Assembly (NCBI RefSeq): GCF_000420085.1 | Contig: NZ_ATUG01000002.1 | Location: 1,860,001 to 1,924,000 of the forward strand | Direction: 5' to 3' | DNA: 64,000 nucleotides | Origin: Desulfospira joergensenii DSM 10085 | GTDB taxonomy: Bacteria; Desulfobacterota; Desulfobacteria; Desulfobacterales; Desulfobacteraceae | In this document: one piece after another, positions 35,365-43,897 of the stretch | How the letters are laid out: each line of letters begins with the position of its first letter | Numbering within the stretch: the first letter of the stretch is position 1 | Translations under genes and position numbers: made by a program | Notes under the pieces: generated by a model | Seen by the model: the letters and a program-made list of their open reading frames with translations, nothing else | The model's database searches: none | What the model was told of the DNA's origin: nothing

Positions 35365-36573
35365 TCAGAGAACCAGGGATTCCGAGGCAATGGCCGCCAC
35401 GGTATCCACCTTCATCTCCAGTTTATAGTGTTTGGAAAGTTCCCCGAGCTGGCGATGGCAGGACAGGCAGGGTGCGGCAATGTGTTTGAGGCCCGTGGCC
35501 TTCATCTGGTCGGCCTTGGGCTTGCCCGAGATCATCCTCTTTTTGGTGGTGGTGGAATCCTGGAGCAGGCCGCCTCCTCCCCCGCAGCAGATGCCGTCCT
35601 TCCGGTTGGGAACCAGTTCCTTTACCCCTTTACAGCAGAGAGCCAGCAGTTCCCTGGGGGCCTCGTACCCGTTTGATTTCCGGGCGATATTGCAGGGGTC
35701 GTGGTAGGCGATTTCATAGGGGTGGACTTCGGGGTCAAACTTGAGAACCCCCTTTTTTGCATATTCCAGGCAGAGTTCGGGAATGCTCATCACCTTGAAT
35801 CCGGGCTTTCTGCCGATGATTTCCTCCAATAAATATTTCAGCACATGGTATCCGTGGCCGCATTCGCTCAAAACAAGGGTCTCAATCCCCAGTTTTTCAG
35901 CCGGCTCCACCACCATCATGGCCATTTCCCGGGTGATGTCGTCCTTGCCCACGAAGTATCCCCAATTGGTCACGTCGGTGTGAAAGGCCGACAGGGTCCA
36001 GGTTTCCTTCATGGCGTAGAAGAGCTTTCCCATGGCGGTCAGGTGAAGGAGGTTGATGCCCAGTTCCCGGGGGTTGGGCAGGTAGAGAAATTTTGATCCG
36101 GCAACGTCATGGGGGATCTCGGCTTGGTCGTCATCCACATCGTCCACAAACTCTTCCGAGACCCATTCCACGGTCTCCACAAACTCTTCCTTGGTCAGTC
36201 CGTTGACATCCCCCAGCTCCAGCTTGTTCTTGATTCCGGTCTTGATGTCCTCCGGGATCTGGCCGTCGGCTGCGGCAAGGCTCCGGGCCTTTCTCACCAC
36301 CACGTCCATCTGGATTCCCATGGGGCACTCCTGGGTGCACCGATTGCATACCAGACAGTCCCAGAGCATGCCCGAGTCGATCAGGGCCTGATCCAACCCC
36401 AGGGCCGCCATGCGGACGATCTGCCTGGGAAGGGGGCCCTCTTCCCCTTCAAACCAGGTACACCGGGAACTGCAGGCACTGCAGGTCAGACATTCCAGGC
36501 TGTTGTCCCCCAAAGATAAATTGTTGAGCAGCCGGCTCAGCTCGGATTCCATATTGATTTTTACACAATCCAT
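35365..36573 (-). CDS. HdrD-like (HdrC+HdrB fused) iron-sulfur protein
   Basis: This is a 402-residue iron-sulfur protein. Two [4Fe-4S] motifs lie near the N-terminus: CLTCSACSSRC (Cys28/31/34/38) and CLVCNRCTQECP. The C-terminal half is CCG-type: DPCNIARK, GICCGGGGGL and CLSCHRQL, the noncubane-cluster-binding pattern of heterodisulfide reductase HdrB/HdrD. The first CCG repeat is reduced to a single SECGHGYH. No membrane segment is visible. It follows the HdrA-like gene by 20 bp and presumably forms a soluble complex with it. The natural disulfide or thiol substrate is unknown. Confidence 0.86.
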   Translation of the reverse strand: MDCVKINMESELSRLLNNLSLGDNSLECLTCSACSSRCTWFEGEEGPLPRQIVRMAALGLDQALIDSGMLWDCLVCNRCTQECPMGIQMDVVVRKARSLAAADGQIPEDIKTGIKNKLELGDVNGLTKEEFVETVEWVSEEFVDDVDDDQAEIPHDVAGSKFLYLPNPRELGINLLHLTAMGKLFYAMKETWTLSAFHTDVTNWGYFVGKDDITREMAMMVVEPAEKLGIETLVLSECGHGYHVLKYLLEEIIGRKPGFKVMSIPELCLEYAKKGVLKFDPEVHPYEIAYHDPCNIARKSNGYEAPRELLALCCKGVKELVPNRKDGICCGGGGGLLQDSTTTKKRMISGKPKADQMKATGLKHIAAPCLSCHRQLGELSKHYKLEMKVDTVAAIASESLVL

Positions 36574-36593
36574 GATTCATGTCCCTTTGGTCT

Positions 36594-39071
36594 TTAAATA
36601 TCAGAAATGATGCGGGAAAATTTTTGGGTTTCATTGGCGGCCACAGGCTCCCAGGCCACCTTTTCCGGAGATATCCCGGGAAACTTTAAAACCCTTTCAA
36701 CGCCTTCCAGGGCCGCGGCCGTCCCCTCCATGGACCGGCAGTTTTCCCCATGGCATCCGCTGACAATGACCCGTTCCGCACCGTTGATCAATGTCTTCAG
36801 GATCAGTTCCGGACTGATCCGGCAGGCACAGGGAAGGGAAATCAACCGGATGTGATCCGGCAGATCAAGGGGGGCTGCCGCTAGGACCGAAGAACGTTCA
36901 CAGGCCAGGACAACCACAGGTCCTTTCAAGTCTTTCCGGGATTTTCCCTGGCCGGCCAGGCCGTCGGTGCTGAACTCCTGGGATTCAATGGCGCATGCCG
37001 GACAGGAGGCAACGCAGAGATGACAGGAAAAACAGGCATCCGGGACGATCACGGGCCTGGATTTTTCATTGAGGACAATGGCCCCGTGGGGACAGATCCT
37101 GTAACAGGTCAGACACTTGGCGCATTTTTTCTCGTTGATTGTTACCCCTGAATCTTTTAGGGGCAGGGTGAAATCATCGGTTTCAAGGATGGATAGAATA
37201 TCTTTGATCTCTGTTTCCAGATCCCGGCCGTCTGCTTCGTCATGGCAGGATCCGCAGTAAAAGATCCCCTTTCTGGGGCTTTGGGTGATCCTGTGGCGGA
37301 CATTCGGGGACTGGAGAAAGCCCTCCCGGTCGGTTCCGTCATTTAACAGGGCTGCCAGGGCTTCAAATCCCGGGGCCGCCTTAATGGAAGGGGGAAGAAC
37401 CAGGTCTGCGCTTCCCAGATCCAGGCCCAGGCCGGGCAGGGTGGCTTCCCTGAGTTGAATGGAAAATCCTTTTTCCCCCGGGGTAAGGGTCAGATCCTCA
37501 GGTGTGTTGTACCGGAAAAATCGGATTCCCTGTTTTCTGGCCCGGTCGTAGAGCTGCTGGCCCGTGGGGGAGTGAACCAGCATATTGTTCATGATGACAA
37601 AGACGGTTTTCCCGGCTTCCCCGGCCGCCAGGGCAGAGGTCAGGGCCTTCCTGGCCTCGGTCTTGAATTCAGGCCCGAAATAGTCCAGGAGGATGGCGGC
37701 CCGGTCCGGCAGTTCATCCGGCCCCATCCCGGAGAAATTCTCCAGGTCCAGGGCCTTGGAAAACCCTTTCTGAAGTCTGTTGCCCTGTCTTAAAGGCTCT
37801 GGCGCGGCGATGATGGCCGCGCAGGAAAGCTCCTTTTTTTTCCCGTTTTCGTCGTAAAGGATATTGAAGTTTCCGGCGGTTCCGCCAAGGGAAAGGATCC
37901 GGGCCTTGTCTTTGAGATCGATCCCGTCATGGGCCTGGGCTTTTGCCCTGCCAAAACAGACCACCTTATATCCCCGGTCTGCAGCGGTCCGGGCCGCGGT
38001 TCCGGCCTGGGGGCCGTTCCCGGTGATCACAATCCTCATGTTTTTCGGCCGGGTCATCCCCAGGTCCTTAAGAACCCTTGCCCCGGCCAGGAAGCCTTCC
38101 TGGCGGGATCCCAGAATATCCTTGGGACCGGCCGCGCATCCAGCCACATAGACGTCTTTCTGGAGGCCGGCCTCTTTTGTATTGAAAAAACCCCAGGAAT
38201 TTGGATTGAGGTCGAGAAACCCGGCCGTTTCATCGAGGTGTTCCGAGGGTTCCATGCCCACGGAAAGAACCACCAGATCAAACTCCCTTTTTACCCTTGC
38301 CCGGCTCTTTGGATCTTCCAGAATCATGGACAGGGTTTTGGTTTCCGGGTTTTCCAGAATCTCAGCCGGAACCCCCTGGACCAGATCCACCTTACCGGAA
38401 AGGGCTTTGGCCATGACCCGGGTTTCCTTGCCGATGATCTGGAGGTCCATGTAAAACAGGGAGATCCCGGCATCGGGCACCAGAGCAAGCAGTTTATGGG
38501 CATGGCGCATGGAGATCTTGCAGCAGACCTGGGAGCAATAATCATTTTCAAGTTCCCGGTTCCGGGAACCCACGCATTGGATAAAGGCGATCCTGGGTGC
38601 CGGGTTTTCTTTGAAAAGGTCTTCCAGGCGCTCCTCCCGGATCAGGGTGTTGAGCCGGGCCGTGGTGACCACATGGGAAGGGGTGCCGGGCTGAAGCGAG
38701 GGAAGCCCGGCCGGATCAAAGGGGGAGAACCCTGTGGCCATGACGATTTTATCCGCTCGGATGGATTCCCCTGAGGTCAGGACGGCGGTAAACCCTTTCT
38801 CCGCCCGGGTCAGGCTCTGGATTCTATTGCCCAAAAAAAGTTTGATATTGTCCTGGCCAAGGGTCTGGTCCACCATTTCAATGCTCAGACAGGCCCCGCA
38901 GTTGGCGCAGGTATCCGTGGCCATGCAGGCCCAGTCTGCGGCGTGGCCTCCAAGGGTGGTGCGCTCTTCAACGAGAAGGATCCGGACATTCTTGCGGTCA
39001 AGGGTGCGGGCCGCTGCCATACCGGCTACGCCGCCGCCGATGATCAGAATCACGGAAGAAGGATCATTCAT
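36594..39071 (-). CDS. HdrA-like flavoprotein fused to an MvhD-like domain
   Basis: This is an 825-residue soluble flavoprotein. FAD-binding GGGVAGMAAA (residues 12-21) is followed by Cys49/55/58/61 and the HdrA hallmark FIQCVGSRN. A second nucleotide-binding GNGPQAGTAA lies near 350. Two ferredoxin motifs follow (CAKCLTCYRICP and CFSCHLCVASCP). The C-terminus is MvhD-like (LPCACRIS, SGCHGENC), though its first Cys motif is only CERSS. This resembles QmoB and HdrA-MvhD fusions, which branch electrons between flavin, ferredoxin and Hdr or hydrogenase partners. Start ATG 39071 follows TTGGAGG. It forms an operon with the HdrD-like gene. Confidence 0.87.
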   Translation of the reverse strand: MNDPSSVILIIGGGVAGMAAARTLDRKNVRILLVEERTTLGGHAADWACMATDTCANCGACLSIEMVDQTLGQDNIKLFLGNRIQSLTRAEKGFTAVLTSGESIRADKIVMATGFSPFDPAGLPSLQPGTPSHVVTTARLNTLIREERLEDLFKENPAPRIAFIQCVGSRNRELENDYCSQVCCKISMRHAHKLLALVPDAGISLFYMDLQIIGKETRVMAKALSGKVDLVQGVPAEILENPETKTLSMILEDPKSRARVKREFDLVVLSVGMEPSEHLDETAGFLDLNPNSWGFFNTKEAGLQKDVYVAGCAAGPKDILGSRQEGFLAGARVLKDLGMTRPKNMRIVITGNGPQAGTAARTAADRGYKVVCFGRAKAQAHDGIDLKDKARILSLGGTAGNFNILYDENGKKKELSCAAIIAAPEPLRQGNRLQKGFSKALDLENFSGMGPDELPDRAAILLDYFGPEFKTEARKALTSALAAGEAGKTVFVIMNNMLVHSPTGQQLYDRARKQGIRFFRYNTPEDLTLTPGEKGFSIQLREATLPGLGLDLGSADLVLPPSIKAAPGFEALAALLNDGTDREGFLQSPNVRHRITQSPRKGIFYCGSCHDEADGRDLETEIKDILSILETDDFTLPLKDSGVTINEKKCAKCLTCYRICPHGAIVLNEKSRPVIVPDACFSCHLCVASCPACAIESQEFSTDGLAGQGKSRKDLKGPVVVLACERSSVLAAAPLDLPDHIRLISLPCACRISPELILKTLINGAERVIVSGCHGENCRSMEGTAAALEGVERVLKFPGISPEKVAWEPVAANETQKFSRIISDI

Positions 39072-39192
39072 ATTTTCCTCCAATTAGAATTCGAATTTCG
39101 CACTCAGGAGCATGGAGAACAGGTGCATAGTAAAATGTCTTATCATAAACCCTGGATAAATCAAAAGATTTTTCCCGTTGAAAAAGAGTCGG

Positions 39193-40107
39193 TCACCAGG
39201 GTCCCGGTTCAGCGGCCAGGCCCGAAAGGATCGCAGAAACCAGGATAAGAATGGAGATGCCCAGGAATACCGGCTCCTTGAGTCTGTGTTCAAAGGTCCG
39301 GTGAAAGGGGAAAAAGAAAATCCCCAGGCCCAGGCCCGTGATAAAGCCGAAGAGGTGGGCGGAGACATCTGTGTTCTCCCCGTGGCTGAACATGGCCACC
39401 AGGGTGGCACAGGCAAAAAAGGGAACCAGACGGTTCCAGATCCGGGTCCCGGCTCGTTCTGTCCCGGAACCGGCTTTTTTCCGGGTCATCTGAAAGGCGG
39501 CAAGGCACCCGGCTGCCCCCATGATGGCGGTGGATGCCCCTATGGACAGCCGGGCATTGCCCTGGAACCAGGCATTGATCAGGTTGCCCCCGGTGCCGGC
39601 AAAAAGAAGCAGAAAAGGTCCGGTGCCATATCCGGAAAGGCTGATCAGGGGAGCGCCGAAGATGAGAAGACCTCCCAGGTTCCCGAGAAGATGCCGGGCA
39701 TCGGCATGGAGAAACAGGGAGGTTACGGCTCTGAAGGTCTCTCCCTGGAGGATGTACAGGGCGGAAGAACCGAATTCCAATACCAGGGTGTGGTGAATCT
39801 TGTGAATCTCCCCCATGACATGGATGAGAATGAGCAGACCCATGATGACAAAGGCGGTGGGGGAGTAAAAAGAGGAGACCCTGAAGATCGGGTCCAAGCC
39901 CGGAGTCCGGGTCAGGCAATTTTCCATGAAATATTGGTTCACATGGAAAAGAGCCTGGGAGGTCTGGTCCAGGGGGACAAAGAGGTCCAGATCCTGATCT
40001 TCCGGCCCGGGACAAGGCCGGATCATGGGAGTGATTCCCTGGGATGCCAGGACCAGCAGGATGATGTCGGCCTTTTCCCGGGCCAGGCCTGTAAATAATT
40101 TTACCAT
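39193..40107 (-). CDS. Rhomboid-family intramembrane serine protease
   Basis: This is a 304-residue membrane protease with a cytosolic N-terminal domain of about 75 residues. Six or seven transmembrane helices follow. Key motifs are the RHLLGN loop, the catalytic Ser192 in GASTAIMG and His251 in SAHLFGF. Such enzymes cleave transmembrane substrates. ATG 40107 with TTTTGGAAG upstream is preferred over TTG 40131. It is divergent from the FAH-family gene. Confidence 0.87.
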   Translation of the reverse strand: MVKLFTGLAREKADIILLVLASQGITPMIRPCPGPEDQDLDLFVPLDQTSQALFHVNQYFMENCLTRTPGLDPIFRVSSFYSPTAFVIMGLLILIHVMGEIHKIHHTLVLEFGSSALYILQGETFRAVTSLFLHADARHLLGNLGGLLIFGAPLISLSGYGTGPFLLLFAGTGGNLINAWFQGNARLSIGASTAIMGAAGCLAAFQMTRKKAGSGTERAGTRIWNRLVPFFACATLVAMFSHGENTDVSAHLFGFITGLGLGIFFFPFHRTFEHRLKEPVFLGISILILVSAILSGLAAEPGPW

Positions 40108-40213
40108 GGCTTCCAAAAGGGTTGGGAGCAAAGAGAAGGCTTTTTACTTGCTCCGGATTTTAATCGTTAGTATAACCCGGATATAATATCCAAAGATAAG
40201 GAGAAAAGAAAGC

Positions 40214-41017
40214 ATGAAGATCATTCGATTTCTGACATCTGAGAACGTCGTTTGCCTGGGATGCGGGTATGACGGAACCACGGCAATGGAGCTGGAAGGC
40301 AGCATTTACGAGGATGTCCGGGAAACCGGCCAAAGAATCAAGGTTGAGAAATTGCTGGCCCCGGTTGATCCCAGGGCCATCATCGGCATCGGCCTGAACT
40401 ATAAGCTCCATGCCAAGGAGACCGGGGTTCCCCTGCCCGAACATCCTGTGGTATTCATGAAAAATCCGGGAGCCGCCGCAGCCCATGAAGATCCCATTGT
40501 TATCCCCGGGGTCTGTGCGGATAAGCCGGAAGTGGATTATGAAGCGGAACTGGCCGTGATCATCGGCAGGGACGTAAAAAATGTCTCTCCGGAAAATGCC
40601 CTGGAGTCTGTCCTTGGATATACCTGCGCCAATGACGTATCTGCCAGAAGATGGCAGAAGCACGGGGGGGCCGGCCAATGGGTCAGGGGCAAGAGCTTTG
40701 ACGGATTCTGTCCATTCGGCCCTGTGCTTTTTACCCGGGACGAGATCAAAGATCCCCAGGATTTGGGGGTTCAATGTGTCCTCAACGGGGAGACCATGCA
40801 GGACAGCCGCACCAATGACATGATCTTTTCCGTGGCCGAAATCATAGCCTATCTGTCCCAGTCCACAACCCTTAAGGCAGGCACTCTGGTCCTGACCGGC
40901 ACACCCGAAGGCGTCGGGTTTACCCGGAAACCCCCGGTCTATCTTAAACCGGGCGATGTGGTGGAAATCAAACTGGAGGGAATGGACACCCTTAGAAACA
41001 AGGTTGTATCAGAATAG
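40214..41017 (+). CDS. Fumarylacetoacetate hydrolase family protein
   Basis: This 267-residue enzyme is of the FAH superfamily. The metal-binding motif PEVDYEAELAVIIG, YTCANDVSARRWQ, GKSFDGFCPFGP and VLTGTPEGVG are all present. Family members include 2-hydroxyhepta-2,4-diene-1,7-dioate isomerases, acylpyruvases and oxaloacetate decarboxylases; the exact reaction cannot be told. AAGGAG precedes the ATG. Confidence 0.9.
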   Translation: MKIIRFLTSENVVCLGCGYDGTTAMELEGSIYEDVRETGQRIKVEKLLAPVDPRAIIGIGLNYKLHAKETGVPLPEHPVVFMKNPGAAAAHEDPIVIPGVCADKPEVDYEAELAVIIGRDVKNVSPENALESVLGYTCANDVSARRWQKHGGAGQWVRGKSFDGFCPFGPVLFTRDEIKDPQDLGVQCVLNGETMQDSRTNDMIFSVAEIIAYLSQSTTLKAGTLVLTGTPEGVGFTRKPPVYLKPGDVVEIKLEGMDTLRNKVVSE

Positions 41018-41038
41018 GCAGGGGACTTTAAAAATCGG

Positions 41039-41073
41039 CCGGGAGAGCCGGGTTAATACCCCGGCCCTCCCGG
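41039..41073. terminator. Hairpin between convergent FAH and zraP genes
   Basis: CCGGGAGAGCCGGG pairs with CCCCGGCCCTCCCGG around a short TTAATA loop. There is no T-run, but it sits at the convergence of two transcripts. Confidence 0.55.
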
Positions 41074-41105
41074 ATAATCAGCAGGGCAATTGAACTGCTG
41101 AGGTT

Positions 41106-41600
41106 TTATTCAGGGGTTTGCGTATCCGGAAGCCTGGGGCAGTCACCAAATCCGAGCCCCCCTTTTCCGCCGTGTCTGCCGTACCCGCCATGGCCCATTC
41201 CAAAGCCCATGGCCATTCGTAATTCAGGGGCGATCGTCTTGGCGGCCAGTTGGAAGTCAATTCTTTTTTCACCGAGTTCCTTTCTCAAATCGGCAAGTTG
41301 GGCAGATAAGTCCAGAAGCCTGTCCCTGTCGGGCTGGGAGGTTTCCATCATCATCCGCATCTCATTTCTGATGCTGGCCATGGAAGCCCTTTGCTCATAG
41401 GTGTCGTCAATAAACTGCTGGCGAAGGGCCTTGAGCTGGGCCTGCTGATCCTGGGTAAGATCCTGCCAGGCAGAGTCCATATATCGGGGACAATCCCCTC
41501 CCATGCGAGCCCGGCCCTTGCCGTGCCCCCAGGAAAACGCATTGGTTGTCATTAAAGCGATTGCCGCAATTGAGATGATGAGCATCATTGATTTTTTCAT
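41106..41600 (-). CDS. zraP: ZraP-like periplasmic zinc-sensing chaperone
   Basis: This 164-residue protein has a signal peptide ending TTNAFS and a helical body with LTQDQQAQLKALRQQFIDDT, the CpxP/Spy/ZraP LTxxQ-type repeat. His/Gly-rich ends (WGHGKGRARMGG; GHGGYGRHGGKGG) and CP pairs could bind metal. In enterobacteria ZraP binds zinc, chaperones periplasmic proteins and represses ZraSR. It is divergent from zraSR as in E. coli, with a near-perfect sigma-54 promoter. Confidence 0.85.
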   Translation of the reverse strand: MKKSMMLIISIAAIALMTTNAFSWGHGKGRARMGGDCPRYMDSAWQDLTQDQQAQLKALRQQFIDDTYEQRASMASIRNEMRMMMETSQPDRDRLLDLSAQLADLRKELGEKRIDFQLAAKTIAPELRMAMGFGMGHGGYGRHGGKGGLGFGDCPRLPDTQTPE

Positions 41601-41683
41601 GTGTAGGTCTCCTGATCTAAAGTTTAATCTTGTTGGTTTTTTGGGTTGCGATGATCTTTGTCACCTGTTTGAGAATTTTAAAA

Positions 41684-41699
41684 AGCAAGGGGTGTGCCA
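41684..41699 (-). promoter_or_regulatory. Sigma-54 promoter of zraP
   Basis: The minus strand reads TGGCACACCCCTTGCT, a full match to TGGCAC-N5-TTGCW. It lies about 85 bp from the zraP ATG. Confidence 0.92.
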
Positions 41700-41826
41700 T
41701 TGCGGATAAAATATTTTAACTCTCTGTAATTATAGATTAATCGGATTTGTGTCTCCTGTCAGGCAGGGGGCGGGGTGACCGGGATTTTTCGGATGTGTAT
41801 ATTTTTTACCCGGCATGGGGTATACA

Positions 41827-41847
41827 GGTGGTTAGAAAATACCCACC
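41827..41847. promoter_or_regulatory. Candidate ZraR enhancer site
   Basis: GGTGG and CCACC flank an 11-nt A/T-rich centre. The site lies between the two divergent sigma-54 promoters. Assigned by position only. Confidence 0.35.
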
Positions 41848-42012
41848 AGGCATCAGAGCAGGTCTAAATGGTTCCGCTTTTTATGCCTCTATAAGGAAAA
41901 GCCGGGCCTTTTTCCGGTGATCGTGGTTCAACGGGAAAGGTTCCGGGAAGCATCCCATGGTGGCCAGGGCCGCCGGGAATATGAAAAAGACAGCCTTTAT
42001 CTGTTGTGGATC

Positions 42013-42028
42013 AGGTATGTTTCTTGCT
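42013..42028 (+). promoter_or_regulatory. Probable sigma-54 promoter of zraSR
   Basis: AGGTATGTTTCTTGCT has the invariant GG-N10-GC and an exact TTGCT -12 box, but a weak -24 box. It lies 55-70 bp upstream of the zraS ATG. Confidence 0.6.
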
Positions 42029-42082
42029 TTTTAAAACCGGTTATTGGTTCGGAACTCAAATATATGCAAGAGTACAGAATAG

Positions 42083-43897
42083 ATGAAATTTAAAAATAAA
42101 ATCCCCGGCATGATCTCCCCTTTTATGATGGCCGGCGTATTGGCGGTTCTTTTGCCCATATTCGTATTTGTCACCCTGGACAGGATAGAACGACAAAGGG
42201 TTCATGTCCGGGAAAGATTGCTGGCAAAGGGAAGTTCTTTGATCCGGACCTTTGAGGCCGGGACCCGGACCGGCATGCTCTCCATGGGCTGGGGGCTGAG
42301 AAGGATTCAGGCCATGCTTCTGGAGACCTCTTTTCAGCCGGAGATTTCCTATATCATGATCACCACAAAGACCGGGGAGATTCTGGCCCATTCCGATGCC
42401 TCCATGAAGGGAAAAATCTTTGGGGCCATGCCGGACCTGAAACCCCTGAACGAGGATATCCTCTCTTTTTCCTCCCGGATCAGAAACCAGGGGGATGAGC
42501 AGGTGTTCGAGGTTTATAAACGGTTCACCCCTCTGCGGGGCCGGTTCAGAGGGCGTCATCCAAGACCCTGGTACCGGATAGGAAGAATGAGGCACCATTT
42601 TTTCAGCCCGGACAAACCGGAACCTCCGGAAGAAGACCCTGCCGGGTCAGAACCCGGCACCTACGGGAAGGTTCCGGATCAGCCCGGTTTTTCCGAGGCC
42701 GAGGAACATTACATCTTTGCCGGACTTTCCATGGAACAGGCCAATATCATCCAGAAAGAGCTGGTCAGGCATACCATTGGAATCGGGATCCTGCTTTTCT
42801 GCCTGGGGGGACTCGGGGTCATCGGTCTCATGGTCTTCCAGGCCTACCGGTCTGCCAAGGCCAGCCTTACCCGGGTCCAGGCCTTCTCGGACAATGTGGT
42901 CCAGAACATGCCCTCGGGCCTGGTAACCATAGACCGGGAGAATCAGATCACCTCCATGAACCGGGCCGCCCGGCAGATCCTGGGCCGGGACCTTACGGCT
43001 CCCTTTCCCCAGATGATCGATCTTGCCGGGGAAATGGCCTCCTTGAACCGGCCTGTTTCCAGGGAGTTCAACCTGTCCGGAGAAGGGGACCTGCGCCTGG
43101 ATATGACCGGATCCCCCATTCTGGACCGGGACGGGGATTTAAAGGGATTTTTATTTTTGTTCCGGGATCTGACTCAGATCCGGGCATTGCAGAGGGAAGT
43201 GGAGACCACCCGGCGTCTGGCGGCCATCGGCAAGCTGGCCGCGGGCGTGGCCCATGAGATCCGGAATCCCCTGAGCTCCATCAAGGGGTTTGCCACCTAT
43301 TTCATGAAGCGGTATGAGAAGGAGCCCCGGGATGTGGAAACCGCCAATATCATGGTCCAGGAGGTGGAGAGGATCAACCGGACCATTACCCAGCTTCTGG
43401 AATTTGCCAAGCCCCTGGCCGTGGAAAAAAAGGATGTGGACATCCATGATCTGATTTCCCATTCCCTGCGTTTGGCCGATCACGACTTTGGCCGGAAGTC
43501 CATTATCACCCATGTGGAGATGGAGACAAAACAGACTCTCTTTCATACGGATCCGGACCGGCTCAACCAGGTCCTGCTCAATTTATACATGAATGCGGTC
43601 AATGCCATGGATAAGGGAGGCCGGCTGGCCATACGGGTGAGTGACGGGCCCGGCGGAACCGGGCTCAAGATCCGGGTGTCGGACAATGGATGCGGCATGG
43701 ACCCGGAAACCCTGGACAATATTTTTGATCCCTACTTTACCACCCGGTCCCGGGGAACCGGACTCGGACTTTCCATCGTTCACAGGATTGTGGAGAATCT
43801 GGGCGGGGATATCCGGGTGGAAAGCGAGCCCGGGCAGGGAACGGATTTTATTCTCTTTTTCCCTTGGGATATACCGGAAGCGAGGACAGACAGATGA
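42083..43897 (+). CDS. zraS: ZraS-like sensor histidine kinase
   Basis: This is a 604-residue inner-membrane kinase. TM1 is at about residues 10-30 and TM2 at about 233-255, enclosing a periplasmic sensor of about 200 residues. The sensor includes a basic/His-rich, Pro-rich segment (RGRHPRPWYRIGRMRHHFF). A PAS domain follows (MPSGLVTIDRENQITSMNRA). The HisKA box is HEIRNPLSSIKGF with His391, and the HATPase boxes are NLYMNAVNA, DNGCGM and GTGLGLSIV. It is longer than E. coli ZraS (465 residues) because of the larger sensor. It overlaps zraR by 4 bp. Confidence 0.88.
   Translation: MKFKNKIPGMISPFMMAGVLAVLLPIFVFVTLDRIERQRVHVRERLLAKGSSLIRTFEAGTRTGMLSMGWGLRRIQAMLLETSFQPEISYIMITTKTGEILAHSDASMKGKIFGAMPDLKPLNEDILSFSSRIRNQGDEQVFEVYKRFTPLRGRFRGRHPRPWYRIGRMRHHFFSPDKPEPPEEDPAGSEPGTYGKVPDQPGFSEAEEHYIFAGLSMEQANIIQKELVRHTIGIGILLFCLGGLGVIGLMVFQAYRSAKASLTRVQAFSDNVVQNMPSGLVTIDRENQITSMNRAARQILGRDLTAPFPQMIDLAGEMASLNRPVSREFNLSGEGDLRLDMTGSPILDRDGDLKGFLFLFRDLTQIRALQREVETTRRLAAIGKLAAGVAHEIRNPLSSIKGFATYFMKRYEKEPRDVETANIMVQEVERINRTITQLLEFAKPLAVEKKDVDIHDLISHSLRLADHDFGRKSIITHVEMETKQTLFHTDPDRLNQVLLNLYMNAVNAMDKGGRLAIRVSDGPGGTGLKIRVSDNGCGMDPETLDNIFDPYFTTRSRGTGLGLSIVHRIVENLGGDIRVESEPGQGTDFILFFPWDIPEARTDR

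Larger units (their letters stand above)
41601..42082. other. zraP-zraSR divergent control region (482 bp)
   Basis: It contains sigma-54 promoters facing both ways (41684-41699 minus, 42013-42028 plus) and, between them, a GGTGG-N11-CCACC repeat at 41827-41847 as a candidate ZraR site. Confidence 0.6.
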
